DNA of 64,000 bases from Mycobacterium sp. 1245111.1 (GCF_001673405.1 NZ_LZLV01000112.1:124001-188000), one strand, 5' to 3'; positions 34,787-43,974 are shown, counted from the first letter of the stretch. Numbers and translations: made by a program. Notes: a model not told the origin generated them from the sequence alone.

Positions 34787-36412
34787 TCACTTGTTGGCAG
34801 TCGCGCTCGCCGATACGCGAGCCGTCTGGTTCTGGCTGTCCCAGGTGTGCGGTCCGATTCCGCGTTGCCTAAGATCGGCCTTGATCACACGCAACGTTGC
34901 TTGGGTCTTGGGCAGTTCGTCGATGAACTCGATGTAGCGAGGCACCATGAAACGGGTCATCCGGCTCGCGAGGTCCGCTGCCAACTCGGGCGCGGTGATC
35001 GAAGAACCCTTGCGGCGCACCGCAAACAGGAGAACCTCGTCTTCCACCGAGTCGGCAGGAACCGCGACCGCGGCGCACTCGACGATTTCCGGATTCTGCA
35101 GCGCGTCGGCTTCGACTTCGAATGACGAGATGTTCTCTCCCCGTCGCCGGATCACGTCTTTGAGCCGGTCGACAAATGTGTACTCACCGTCGGCGTGACG
35201 GACGAGCGCGTCCCCGGTGTGGAACCAGCCGTTACGCCACGCGGACGCGGTTGCGCTGTCGTTGTTCAGGTATCCGGCGTTCAGCACCCACGGCTCTCGC
35301 GCCCTGATCGCGCATTCTCCAGGAGTGCCGTCCGGAACTTCGTAATCGTTGGCGTCCACCAGCCGGACCTCGAAACCCGGATAGCCCTGGCGGAGCTGGC
35401 CCACGGTGTGCTCGTCGGCGGGGTTCCACCCCGACCGGATCGCCACGCCTCCCTCGGTGCTGTTGTACACGGTGCAGATGCGTACACCGAATCGTTCGCC
35501 GAACTGTCGATAGCTGGCGCCGAGCGGAGCCATGAACAAGTTGGTCAGCGTTGTGGCGCCCTTCGGGCTACTTGGGTCGCGCAACAACACGTCGGCCATT
35601 GACCCGACCAACATGCCTGTCGTGACGCCGAACTCGTCGATGTCGCTCCAAAAGCTGCTCAACGCGAAGCGTGATCGCATGACGACTTGACCACCGATCA
35701 TCGCCGCGTTGTACGGGATCGACTTGGAGCCGAAGTGAGCATGTGACGTCGTGCAGTAGAAGACATCGTCGGACGTGAGGTCGTCCAACGGAAAGGTTCC
35801 GGAATTGATTGAGTGGAGCTGGCCCCATGGCAGGCGCACGGCCTTGGAGGGCCCGGTGGTTCCCGACGTGTAGGTGATACAGGCAATGTCGTGGAACTGC
35901 GGCTCGGTCATCACGCGCTTCGCCGCCGTGATGTCCACGTCGATGTCTTCCGGCCGGGTCGGGACAGGGAGCGAGGTTGCCGGGATGGATGCGACGTCAC
36001 GCTCATTGATGACGAGAACCTGTGTCACAGTGCGCAATTCAGCGGCGACCGAGTCCACGACGCCGAGGTGGCGTGCGGCGACGACGAGCAGCGCCGGTGC
36101 GCAGTTGTTGATGGCGTAGGCGAGCATACGGCCACGGAATTCGGGATTGGTGGCCGCGTCGACCGCGCCGATGCTCGTCAGCCCTAGCCACACAGCCACC
36201 GAGTCCAGGCCGGCGTCGAGGACGGTGACCACGACATCACCGCGGCCGACGCCCAATGCGAGGAAACGAGCCGACCACAGCGTCATCGACTCCTGTAGTT
36301 CGGCCCACGTTGCCGCGTCGCCGTCGACGGTCCGGATGAAGTGCCGATCCGGATCGGTCGCGGACATCCGATTGACGATGGCCGGCAACGTTTCCTGGGA
36401 CGGCAAGGTCAT
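34787..36412 (-). CDS. Acyl-CoA synthetase (AMP-binding, FadD-like)
   Basis: 541 residues from the ATG at 36412, which overlaps the stop of the upstream NTF2 gene (ATGA). A longer frame to 36577 lies within that gene. The P-loop ITYTSGTTGPSKAV near residue 180, the YNSTEGG motif near 322 and GWFHTGDALVRH near 402 define the adenylate-forming family. It would activate a carboxylic acid, probably a ring-derived acid, to its CoA thioester. The expected final lysine region is KTQATLRVIKADL, where Lys-Thr-Gln-Ala-Thr replaces the more usual PKTxxGKxxK, so thioester formation should be verified. Confidence 0.9.
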   Translation of the reverse strand: MTLPSQETLPAIVNRMSATDPDRHFIRTVDGDAATWAELQESMTLWSARFLALGVGRGDVVVTVLDAGLDSVAVWLGLTSIGAVDAATNPEFRGRMLAYAINNCAPALLVVAARHLGVVDSVAAELRTVTQVLVINERDVASIPATSLPVPTRPEDIDVDITAAKRVMTEPQFHDIACITYTSGTTGPSKAVRLPWGQLHSINSGTFPLDDLTSDDVFYCTTSHAHFGSKSIPYNAAMIGGQVVMRSRFALSSFWSDIDEFGVTTGMLVGSMADVLLRDPSSPKGATTLTNLFMAPLGASYRQFGERFGVRICTVYNSTEGGVAIRSGWNPADEHTVGQLRQGYPGFEVRLVDANDYEVPDGTPGECAIRAREPWVLNAGYLNNDSATASAWRNGWFHTGDALVRHADGEYTFVDRLKDVIRRRGENISSFEVEADALQNPEIVECAAVAVPADSVEDEVLLFAVRRKGSSITAPELAADLASRMTRFMVPRYIEFIDELPKTQATLRVIKADLRQRGIGPHTWDSQNQTARVSASATANK

Positions 36413-36777
36413 GCGTACTTCCAGAAAGCACGCATCATCGAGATCTTGCCGGCGTCGTTGAAGGTGAAGTGGTCGATCAGTGGGCCGACATGCTGCAAGG
36501 CACCGTTGCGGGTGACGACGCCCTGCAATATGGCGATCGCCTCGTTGCCACAGATGACGATGTCGCGCTCGAGCCACAATTTCATCGGCGACAGATCAGA
36601 TACCATGCCCCAGAACGTGGTTCGCAGGCTCTCGATTCCGGTGTAGGTGTCGACTCCGACCGGGTCTTCCAGAACGGTGTCATCGGCCCACAACGCCAGC
36701 CAGCCCTCTTTGTCGTGATTGCTCAGCGTTTCACAGTGACTGTTGATCGCTGCGACGATCGCGTCAGCATCGGGCAT
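36409..36777 (-). CDS. Ketosteroid-isomerase-like NTF2-fold protein
   Basis: 122 residues from the ATG at 36777, chosen for AGAGAGGT upstream. A longer frame starts at 36798. Compared from memory with Pseudomonas delta5-3-ketosteroid isomerase, WADDTVLEDPVG holds the catalytic Asp (Asp40 equivalent, near residue 37) and LIDHFTFNDAGKI the Asp103 equivalent, while the Tyr16 position appears to be His. The fold and these residues suggest isomerisation of an enone or a related acid-base step. The gene is directly coupled to the acyl-CoA synthetase. A non-catalytic binding protein is the alternative. Confidence 0.72.
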   Translation of the reverse strand: MPDADAIVAAINSHCETLSNHDKEGWLALWADDTVLEDPVGVDTYTGIESLRTTFWGMVSDLSPMKLWLERDIVICGNEAIAILQGVVTRNGALQHVGPLIDHFTFNDAGKISMMRAFWKYA

Positions 36778-36825
36778 TGGTGTTACCTCTCTCGACATTC
36801 ATTCGTTGCGCACAACATGGCCACG

Positions 36826-37680
36826 TCAGACTTTGCTCACCTCGTCGTCCCAGCCCGAGTCACGCTCCTGCACAGCAGCTTTGACACCTTTCTCGTGGAT
36901 GACACGGAGGTGGTGTTCCTTGGCGAGAGCCGCTTGCGCGTCGGGCACATAAGGGTCTCGGCCCACGTCCACCATCGCCGAGAGCCCAGCCGCCTCGTAG
37001 AGGCGGTGTGTACCGCGCTTGTTGGCGATCAGGTCGCCGGTCTCCATTCGCGCGATCTGCTCGGCGAAACGCATCGCGACGGCTTCTTCTTCGCCCAGCG
37101 GGACGACGCGGTTCACATAGAACAGGTCGCGCGCGGTGTGCGCGTCCAGCCATCCCCCTGTCATCCACAACTGCTTCATCACGCGGATGGGGAAGTGGAA
37201 CGGCATCAGCGCGTATGGCCCGTAGGGAGCACCGACCCCCACCCGAGACTCTTCCCAGCTGAAGCGGGTGTTCTCGGCCGCGATGACCACGTCGGCGGCG
37301 AGTAGGAACGTGTTCGCGTGGGGTCCGACGAAGCCTTTGGCCGCGACCACGAGACCTTTGGTGAATCGCCACGGAGGCAACAGGTCTCCGGTGTGGACCC
37401 AGTACTTGTCCTCGATTGTCGCGGGTTCCTGTCCGCCGACGGTCTCGCTGGCTACTTGCTGGATGTCGTGCCCCGACGAAAAGTTGGGACCCTCTGCGGA
37501 AAGCACCACGCATTTGACGCTGTCGATGCGGTTGCAGTCGGCGAGGACAGAGTAGAACTCCTTCTCCATGCCGCTGTTGATGGCATTCATTTTCGCCGGC
37601 CGGTTCAGGCGGACCGTGACGATACCACCGAGCCTACGCACCACCAGGAATTCCATTCCTGGCCAATCAGACTCAGCCAC
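36826..37680 (-). CDS. Enoyl-CoA hydratase/isomerase (crotonase) family
   Basis: 284 residues. Crotonase fold with the oxyanion segment FSSGHDIQQV near residue 67 and AAKGFVGPHANTFLLAAD near 113. The usual catalytic Glu of LxGGGxEL is missing: the segment has PHANTF instead, and TRFSWEESRVGVG near 137 supplies a Glu. It is therefore a crotonase with altered chemistry (hydrolase, isomerase or ring-opening) rather than a plain hydratase. It lies 49 nt upstream of the NTF2 gene and 26 nt downstream of the acyl-CoA dehydrogenases. Confidence 0.87.
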   Translation of the reverse strand: MAESDWPGMEFLVVRRLGGIVTVRLNRPAKMNAINSGMEKEFYSVLADCNRIDSVKCVVLSAEGPNFSSGHDIQQVASETVGGQEPATIEDKYWVHTGDLLPPWRFTKGLVVAAKGFVGPHANTFLLAADVVIAAENTRFSWEESRVGVGAPYGPYALMPFHFPIRVMKQLWMTGGWLDAHTARDLFYVNRVVPLGEEEAVAMRFAEQIARMETGDLIANKRGTHRLYEAAGLSAMVDVGRDPYVPDAQAALAKEHHLRVIHEKGVKAAVQERDSGWDDEVSKV

Positions 37681-37706
37681 AGCGCTTCTCCTGTCCTACG
37701 ACGTAA

Positions 37707-38882
37707 TCAGCCACGGGGAAGACCGAGGACGTGTTGAGCGATGATGTTGCGCTGGATCTCCGACGTTCCGCCCGCGATCGTGGCTGCCACACCCCGGGTG
37801 TAGCGCTCGAAGCCGCTGGCGAAATATTCGTCGTTGTTCATGTGCTGATACCGACCGGTGACGGGATGCTGCAGACCGTGGATTCCGGACGTCGACAGCA
37901 CGAGATCAGCGGCGCGACACTCGGCTTCGGAACCCAGGAGTTTGAGTAACGAGACCGACGCGGTGTCGGCTTCACCGCGCGCTGCCCGGCCCAACGCGGC
38001 TGAACCCAGTGCGCGTAGCGCGTGGTAGTCGATGATCATCGACGCGTACTGGTCCTGTGCGACCGGCGACTGTGGCCGGCAGTCGGCGACCAGGTTGTCG
38101 AGCCGGTCGGCGAACATCAGCCACATCATGGTCCGCTCGTGGCCGAGTGAACCGTTGGCCACTCGCCAACCCTGATTCAGCTCGCCGACCAGGTTCTCGG
38201 CGGGGACGCGGACGTCGGTGAAGAACACTTCGTTGAAATCGAGATTGTCCGCGCTGGCGATGTCGCCGAAAGGTCGGCAGACTAGGCCGTCGCTATCTGT
38301 CGGGATCACCAATGCTGAAATGCCCTTGTGCTTGGGCGCATCGGGATCGGTTCGCACGAAGGCCAGCAGGAAGTCGGCGTCGTGGGCTCCCGACGTCCAC
38401 ACCTTCTGGCCGGTGACGATGAAATCGTCTCCGTCGCGGACAGCGCGTGTCCGCAGAGAGGCAAGGTCGGAACCGGCATTGGGCTCGCTCATGCCCAGCG
38501 AGGCTGTCTTCTCACCGCGTAGCACCGGTATGGCCCACCGCTGCTTCTGTTCGGAGGTGCCGAACGAGATCAACGACGTCGCAATGATGTTGACGCCTTG
38601 AGGGTTGAAGCTGTGGAAGATCCTGCGCCGACACAATTCGTCGAGATGGACGAATTGCTGGAGGACCGTGGCGTTGCGCCCCCCGAACTCCGGTGGTTGG
38701 GCGGGCAGCAGCCACCCTTGGTCGAACAGCAGGCGCTGCCAGTCCCTGGCCCACTGCGGCATGTGCGACACCGAGCGCGGTCGCTCGCGTGTGACGGCCT
38801 CCGATGGCGTGTGTTCGTCGAGGAACGCCGCGAACTCGGCACGGAAGGCTTCGACGTCGTCGTCAAAAGTCAGCTGCACCAT
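37707..38882 (-). CDS. Acyl-CoA dehydrogenase, FAD-motif-bearing subunit
   Basis: 391 residues from the ATG at 38882 with AAGGAG immediately upstream, overlapping the previous gene by 20 nt. It has the middle-domain motif GMSEPNAGSDLASL near residue 130 and a WTSGAHDAD segment, and a C-terminal IAGGTSEIQRNIIA. Position 376-type Glu (YEGT in MCAD) is Gly here. Actinobacterial steroid-chain dehydrogenases often work as heterotetramers of two unlike subunits encoded side by side. The overlapping degenerate partner gene strongly suggests that arrangement here. The catalytic base must come from elsewhere in the chain. Confidence 0.9.
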   Translation of the reverse strand: MVQLTFDDDVEAFRAEFAAFLDEHTPSEAVTRERPRSVSHMPQWARDWQRLLFDQGWLLPAQPPEFGGRNATVLQQFVHLDELCRRRIFHSFNPQGVNIIATSLISFGTSEQKQRWAIPVLRGEKTASLGMSEPNAGSDLASLRTRAVRDGDDFIVTGQKVWTSGAHDADFLLAFVRTDPDAPKHKGISALVIPTDSDGLVCRPFGDIASADNLDFNEVFFTDVRVPAENLVGELNQGWRVANGSLGHERTMMWLMFADRLDNLVADCRPQSPVAQDQYASMIIDYHALRALGSAALGRAARGEADTASVSLLKLLGSEAECRAADLVLSTSGIHGLQHPVTGRYQHMNNDEYFASGFERYTRGVAATIAGGTSEIQRNIIAQHVLGLPRG

Positions 38883-39861
38883 ACTCCTTCGCGACGAATG
38901 CGCGGTGCTCTTCAGCGCCGCCCAGCAACACCTCACCTGCCCGGGCACGCTTGACCGCGAACTGCAGGTCGTTCTCCCACGTCAGTCCCATCGCACCGAA
39001 GCACTGCATCCCGCTTCGTACGACCCGCGACTGGGCCTCGCCTGCAGCGGCTTTCGCCATCCGCGCCAGGAGGCGGCGGCGCGGGTCGTCCTCGGCGATG
39101 GTGAGCGCCGCGAAGTAAGCCAGCGCGCGGGCGCGCTCGATCGCCACGTACATGTCCACGGCCTTGTGCTGGAGGGCCTGAAATGACCCGATCACGACCC
39201 CGAACTGCTGGCGCTGCTTGAGGTGATCCAAGGTCAGATCGAGAATGCGTTGACACGCACCGACAGTCGTGATCGCGGCACCGGTGAGCGCGATTTGCAG
39301 CGCCCGTTCACCGTCGGCGGTGACTCGGTCCTGCTCGCCGACCGGGACGGAATCAAACCAGAGGTCGGCGACATGGAGGACAGGATCGAATGTCGAGACC
39401 CGGCGGGCGAGTACCGCGCTTCGGTCGACGATGAACACCCCCGATGCAGTGGCGACTGCGAGGCGATCTGCGCGATCACCGTCGAGGACGAATCGGGCCA
39501 CACCGTCAAGGAGCCAGCCGTCGCGTTGACTGCGGGTGGTGACCCCGTCCCAAACCGCCGTGCCTGCCTGGGACGGGTCGTAGTGATCGCCAGCCAGGGG
39601 CGCGAACTGGGTGAGTGAAGCAAGAAACGGTGTCGGATCGGACGCGCGTCCCAATTCCTCGAGGACGAGGATCAGTTCGATCACGTTGTCTGCGTCGGCC
39701 AGCTCCGTCCAGCCCTGATTGCGGTACCACTGCCACAGGTCGTCGGGGGTCGAACGCCCTTCGGCGATCTGGCGCACCAAGGAAGGTGGACACTGCTTGT
39801 CCACCGCTTCCCGGACCGTGTCACGCCAAAAGCGCTGGTCGTCGTCGAGCTCAAGAAGCAC
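38863..39861 (-). CDS. Acyl-CoA dehydrogenase-like partner subunit
   Basis: 332 residues from a GTG at 39861, preferred because GGAG lies five bases upstream and the resulting N-terminus (VLLELDDDQRFWRDTVREAV) is typical of mycobacterial FadE partners. Upstream ATGs at 39933 and 39969 lack a ribosome site. The usual FAD motif of the middle domain is degenerate (DGWLLDGVARFVLDGDRAD), while the C-terminal helices (CFGAMGLTWENDL) are kept. This fits the non-FAD-signature half of a heteromeric enzyme with the 37707 product. It is the first gene of the minus-strand operon. Confidence 0.86.
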   Translation of the reverse strand: MLLELDDDQRFWRDTVREAVDKQCPPSLVRQIAEGRSTPDDLWQWYRNQGWTELADADNVIELILVLEELGRASDPTPFLASLTQFAPLAGDHYDPSQAGTAVWDGVTTRSQRDGWLLDGVARFVLDGDRADRLAVATASGVFIVDRSAVLARRVSTFDPVLHVADLWFDSVPVGEQDRVTADGERALQIALTGAAITTVGACQRILDLTLDHLKQRQQFGVVIGSFQALQHKAVDMYVAIERARALAYFAALTIAEDDPRRRLLARMAKAAAGEAQSRVVRSGMQCFGAMGLTWENDLQFAVKRARAGEVLLGGAEEHRAFVAKEYGAADF

Positions 39862-40026
39862 GCTCGCTCCGTCTCCGTTGAAGGTCTGACGCGAGAATAG
39901 TGTTCTCCAGAAGTGAAAGTCAACGTAGGCCATGGTTGACAATCGCCGTGAGCGGATAGCAGCATTCATCGTTAGCGGACGTCGTCATGGGCGGTATTCG
40001 CTGACGGATATCACCTCGCTGCACGA

Positions 40027-40044
40027 ACCGGCGGCCCCGCCGGT
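40027..40044. promoter_or_regulatory. ACCGGCGG-CC-CCGCCGGT palindrome in divergent promoter
   Basis: Eight perfectly paired bases on each side of a two-base centre, in the 218-nt gap between the minus-strand acyl-CoA dehydrogenase operon and the plus-strand dehydratase gene. It is 36 nt upstream of the latter. It may be an operator for the TetR at 43071 or simply a GC-rich hairpin. I cannot tell which. Confidence 0.35.
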
Positions 40045-40079
40045 CATCGCGGCCACCGCTACCACCGAACAGGAGAGGC

Positions 40080-41291
40080 ATGATGGCAAGGCAGCCGAGT
40101 TCGGCAGCGGACCAAGGGTCGCGTGTCGAGTTGGATGTGTCCGACGTCGACCATCGGGTCGGAAAGCCCATTGGTGGCGGACAGCTGTGGGATCCGTGCA
40201 GCTCGTCGGACATTCGTCGCTGGGTCATGGCGATGGACTATCCGAACCCCTTGCACTGGGATGAGCGATTTGCTCGCGAGTCGGCCTTCGGCGGCCTCAT
40301 CGCGCCGCAGTCCATTGCGGTCGCACTCGACTACGGGCACGGTGCGGCACCTGCCTGCGTCGGTCACATCCCGAAGAGTCACTTGATCTTCGGTGGCGAG
40401 GAGTGGTGGTTCTACGGCTGCCCCGTGCGCCCGGGTGACCAGCTCTTCCAGCAGCGTCGCTTCCACGACTACAAAGTGGTCGAGACGAAATTCGCTGGAC
40501 CGACGATGTTTTCGCGAGGCGACACCGTCCACAAGAACCAGCACGGTGTGTTGGTGGCCCGTGAACGTTCCACTGCTATTCGCTACCTCTACGAAGAGGC
40601 GACCAAGCGCGGGATGTTCGAAAGCCAGCTAGGCGAGATCAAGCGCTGGACGCAGTTGGAACTCGAGGAGGTCGACCGGATCCGCCGGGACTGGCTGGAA
40701 TCCAATCGGGCCGGCATTTCCCCACATTTCGACGAGGTCAAGGTGGGGGATACGTTGCCGCGGCGGGTCATCGGGCCGCACAGCATCGCCACTTTCACCA
40801 CCGAGTATCGGGCATTCGTCTTCAACACCTGGGGCTCGTTCTACTGGGTCACACCAGAAGGTGTCGACGACCCGTGGGTGTATCAGGATCCGGGCTTCGG
40901 GAAAGACTTCGCGTTCGACGAGGAAGACGCGTTTATCGATCCGCGCAAGCGTGACGGCCTTTACCTCGGTCCGTCACGAGGCCACATCGATGCCGATCGC
41001 GCGAGCGAAGTTGGTATGGCCCGCGCGTACGGTTACGGCGCGACGATGGGCGCGTGGTGTACCGACTATCTCGCCTACTGGGCGGGCCACAACGGAATGG
41101 TGCGGCACAGCAAAGCCGACTTCCGCGGCCCCGCGTTCGAAGGCGACGTGACGTACTTCGAGGGTGAGGTCATCGAGAAGCAGTCAGAGTCGGCGTGGGG
41201 TATGCCTCTCGTCCAGGTGAGGGTGCACCTGAAGAACCAGAACGGTGAAGAGCTCGTCAAATGCACGGCCGAGATCGAATTGCCGTTTTGA
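40080..41291 (+). CDS. Double-hotdog acyl dehydratase (FAS1-like / MaoC-like)
   Basis: 403 residues starting at 40080 or three bases later, with GGAGAGGC upstream. Two hotdog-like halves are visible. The first (DIRRWVMAMDYPNPLHWDE near residue 43, then FGGLIAPQS) carries the hydratase-type R-x-x-M-D-x-x-N-x-x-H. The second holds GYGATMGAWCTDYLAYWAG near 320. This is the FAS1-like dehydratase type common next to steroid and terpenoid beta-oxidation genes. It should hydrate or dehydrate an enoyl-CoA. Divergent from the acyl-CoA dehydrogenases and 16 nt before a second acyl-CoA synthetase. Confidence 0.82.
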   Translation: MMARQPSSAADQGSRVELDVSDVDHRVGKPIGGGQLWDPCSSSDIRRWVMAMDYPNPLHWDERFARESAFGGLIAPQSIAVALDYGHGAAPACVGHIPKSHLIFGGEEWWFYGCPVRPGDQLFQQRRFHDYKVVETKFAGPTMFSRGDTVHKNQHGVLVARERSTAIRYLYEEATKRGMFESQLGEIKRWTQLELEEVDRIRRDWLESNRAGISPHFDEVKVGDTLPRRVIGPHSIATFTTEYRAFVFNTWGSFYWVTPEGVDDPWVYQDPGFGKDFAFDEEDAFIDPRKRDGLYLGPSRGHIDADRASEVGMARAYGYGATMGAWCTDYLAYWAGHNGMVRHSKADFRGPAFEGDVTYFEGEVIEKQSESAWGMPLVQVRVHLKNQNGEELVKCTAEIELPF

Positions 41292-41307
41292 GCGACCCAG
41301 ACCCTCG

Positions 41308-43026
41308 ATGACGACCAACATCGCACCAGCTCCGTCGATCTCGGCAGGTCCGCCGCTGAGCGAGGAGCCCGGGCTCGGCGCGCTGACTCTGCCCGGTTTC
41401 CTGCGTGATGTCACATCGATGTACGGGGAGCGCGAAGCTCTGGTGTTCCACTCGGCGGACGGGGACACGCGCTGGACGTATGACGACCTGTGGGAGCAGG
41501 CTCTGCAGGTGGCGGCCGCCCTGCGAGCGAGTGGTGTCGGCAAAGACACCCGGGTGGGCCTGCTGATGACCAACCGTCCCGAGTGGGTGGCTGCGTTCTT
41601 TGGCATCTCAATGGCCGGCGGTGTTGCTGTGGCTTTGAGCACCTTTTCCACACCGGACGAGCTCGAGTATCTGCTCACCGCATCGAACGTTGCGTTGTTG
41701 CTCTTCGAACGTCAGGTGCTGAAGACGGACTTCCTCGCGGTGCTGACCGACCTCGTGCCGGAGCTGGCTGAAAAACACTCTGCGCCACTGCAATCGGAGA
41801 AATTCCCGTTCCTGCGCGATCTCGTGCTGGTCGGTCAGCAGGGTCCCGGCGCCGACGACTGGGCCACCTTCCTGACTCGCGGCGCCGGGCAACCGCGCGA
41901 ACTGATCATGGCAACGGCTACTGCGGCGAAGCCGAGTGACGCAGGCGCGCTGTTCTTTTCGTCGGGTTCGACCAGCAAGCCCAAAGGCATCCTCAACGCG
42001 CATCGCGGCATGACCATCCAGATGTGGCGTTTCCGGAGGGTATGCGGCTTCGAACCGGGAGACAACATTCGCTGCTGGTCAGCCAACGGGTACTTCTGGT
42101 CGGGCAACTTCGTCATGTCACTGGGGGCGACGCTGGCGACAGGCGGATGTCTGGTGTTGCAGCCGACTTTCGCCGCGGTCGAAGCGCTGGAGTTGATGGC
42201 CGCGGAGCGGGTGAACTATCCGTTCGCATGGCCGCACCAGTGGGCTCAGATCGAGGCCGCGCCCAACTGGCACTCCGTTGATCTGAGCAGCATGCGATTC
42301 GCCGACGTCAAGACCCCGATCGCACGTCACCCGACGGTCACCCATGAGTGGCATCTGCCGGATCATGCTTACGGCAACACTGAAACATTCACAATCTCAA
42401 CGATTTTCGAGCTCAACACACCGCCGGAGCAACACGCCGACAGTTGGGGGGTGGCCCTGCCCGGTGTAACGCTCAAGATCGTCGATCCCTTGACCGGCGA
42501 GGTAGTCCCACGAGGCATGAGCGGCGAGATCTGCGTCAAGGGACCCACCCTCATGCTCGGCTATATCGGGATTCCACTGGATGAGACGCTCGACGCCGAA
42601 GGCTTCTTCCACACCGGTGACGGCGGGTACCTCGATGAGATCGGCCGGTTGTTCTGGACGGGTCGGCTCACCGAGATCATCAAGACGGGCGGGGCTAACG
42701 TCTCACCGCTGGAAGTCGATGAGGTCTTGGCACGGCATCCGGCCGTCAAGGTGGCGAAGACCGTCGGTGTCCCGCACGAGACGCTCGGAGAGGTCGTCGT
42801 GGCCTGCGTTGTCGCGCGTGCTGATTCGACGATTGAGGGCGAGGAGATCCGGTCGTTCCTTCGCGAACGCCTGGCCAGTTACAAGGTTCCGCGCCACGTG
42901 CTGTTGTTTCACGATGACGACATCTCGCTGACCGGTAGCGACAAGATCCGGGTCGGCGAGCTGCGGGAACTCGCCGCCGCTCGTCTGGAGTCGGCGCAGC
43001 GGGCGACCGAGCCGGCCAAGGCCTGA
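41308..43026 (+). CDS. Acyl-CoA synthetase (AMP-binding), second copy
   Basis: 572 residues from the ATG at 41308. A longer frame to 41245 lies in the dehydratase gene. P-loop FFSSGSTSKPKGIL near residue 216, YGNTETFTIST near 355 and the GFFHTGDGGYLDEIGRLFWTGR block near 433 are complete. The lysine region is LTGSDKIRVGELR. It is of medium-chain FadD type and would make a CoA ester of a ring-derived or side-chain acid. It is only distantly like the synthetase at 34787, so the two may act on different intermediates. Convergent with a TetR gene. Confidence 0.92.
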   Translation: MTTNIAPAPSISAGPPLSEEPGLGALTLPGFLRDVTSMYGEREALVFHSADGDTRWTYDDLWEQALQVAAALRASGVGKDTRVGLLMTNRPEWVAAFFGISMAGGVAVALSTFSTPDELEYLLTASNVALLLFERQVLKTDFLAVLTDLVPELAEKHSAPLQSEKFPFLRDLVLVGQQGPGADDWATFLTRGAGQPRELIMATATAAKPSDAGALFFSSGSTSKPKGILNAHRGMTIQMWRFRRVCGFEPGDNIRCWSANGYFWSGNFVMSLGATLATGGCLVLQPTFAAVEALELMAAERVNYPFAWPHQWAQIEAAPNWHSVDLSSMRFADVKTPIARHPTVTHEWHLPDHAYGNTETFTISTIFELNTPPEQHADSWGVALPGVTLKIVDPLTGEVVPRGMSGEICVKGPTLMLGYIGIPLDETLDAEGFFHTGDGGYLDEIGRLFWTGRLTEIIKTGGANVSPLEVDEVLARHPAVKVAKTVGVPHETLGEVVVACVVARADSTIEGEEIRSFLRERLASYKVPRHVLLFHDDDISLTGSDKIRVGELRELAAARLESAQRATEPAKA

Positions 43027-43070
43027 TTCCTGGCGTGGCCGCAGGTACCTCGAGCCGGCCGGCCAAGCGC

Positions 43071-43760
43071 TCACCCCGAGCCGGCGACCGCCTGCTTGCA
43101 CCACGACCAGACGACGTCCTCGGTCAACTCGGTCTCCTGGATGCCTCCGTGCAGTGCGTTGTACTGCCCAAGCGACGTCATCGTCGAACCCAGCAGTGAC
43201 GTCAACTGTTTGACGCTGAGGTCCTGGCGGATCAAGCCCGCCTGCGAACACTCGGTCAGGATCTGGGTTAGCAGCTGACGATGAGGTTCCCACACTTTGG
43301 CGAACGCCTCTGGGTTCTCCAACTCCAGGCTGAGGTTGTAGATCAGCACCAGCCGACCGCCCACCTCTTGCGATGCTCCAGGCCGCGAGAGAACGGCACG
43401 GCACCACGCCTCGAGTTGTGCCATCGGACCGTCGGCGGCCTCCATCTGCACTCGTATTGCCTCGGTGAAGTCCGCGGTCACGTCTTCGTATAACGCCAGC
43501 AGAAGGTCGTCCTTGCCAGCGAAATGTTGATAGAAGGTGCGAACACTCAGGTTGGCTCGATCGGCCAGATCTTGCAGTGTGAAGTTGGCTTGGCCCGACT
43601 CCTGGACCAACTCCAAGGCAGTCGCCATGAACTGCGTACTGCGTTCCACCGCCAAGGCTCGCGCCTCGCCCAGCCGGCGCTCGATAGCCCGTTCCTGCCA
43701 GCTCTTGGCGGTCTCTCCGGCCGTCGTGCCAGCGGTCGTGGGGGAGTCGCCTGAACTCAC
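43071..43760 (-). CDS. TetR-family regulator
   Basis: 229 residues from a GTG at 43760 (GGGG seven bases upstream). A longer frame reaches 43808. HTH: NFTLQDLADRANLSVRTFYQHF, then AGKDDLLLALY. The C-terminal ligand domain ends VVWSWCKQAV. The gene is divergent from the P450-ferredoxin unit at 44073, with TTATC-N7-GATAA between them as a candidate operator, and convergent to the acyl-CoA synthetase. Repression of the P450 operon is the simplest model. Confidence 0.87.
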   Translation of the reverse strand: MSSGDSPTTAGTTAGETAKSWQERAIERRLGEARALAVERSTQFMATALELVQESGQANFTLQDLADRANLSVRTFYQHFAGKDDLLLALYEDVTADFTEAIRVQMEAADGPMAQLEAWCRAVLSRPGASQEVGGRLVLIYNLSLELENPEAFAKVWEPHRQLLTQILTECSQAGLIRQDLSVKQLTSLLGSTMTSLGQYNALHGGIQETELTEDVVWSWCKQAVAGSG

Positions 43761-43957
43761 GATTGTCCCCCTGCCCGGAAGAACCTCATGGTGACACCCT
43801 ATTGGCACCTACCCGCGGATTCGGTGACGGCTGGCGCCCGAGTACATCGGCGCCGCCGCATCGGACCACGGCAGGCAACGAGAAGCTTACTCTCATCGGC
43901 GAACATTGGCGTTTCCTTGCAAAGAAATCCGGGATGCACGGCACGCGGTATTGGTCG

Positions 43958-43974
43958 TTATCTCAAAATGATAA
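43958..43974. promoter_or_regulatory. TTATC-N7-GATAA inverted repeat, candidate TetR operator
   Basis: TTATCTCAAAATGATAA has 5-bp perfect arms. It lies in the 312-nt divergent gap between the TetR at 43760 and the P450 at 44073 and overlaps TAAGGT (43972-43977), a plausible -10 also used at 20230. The rest of the gap shows no gene. Position fits repression of the P450 unit. Confidence 0.45.
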
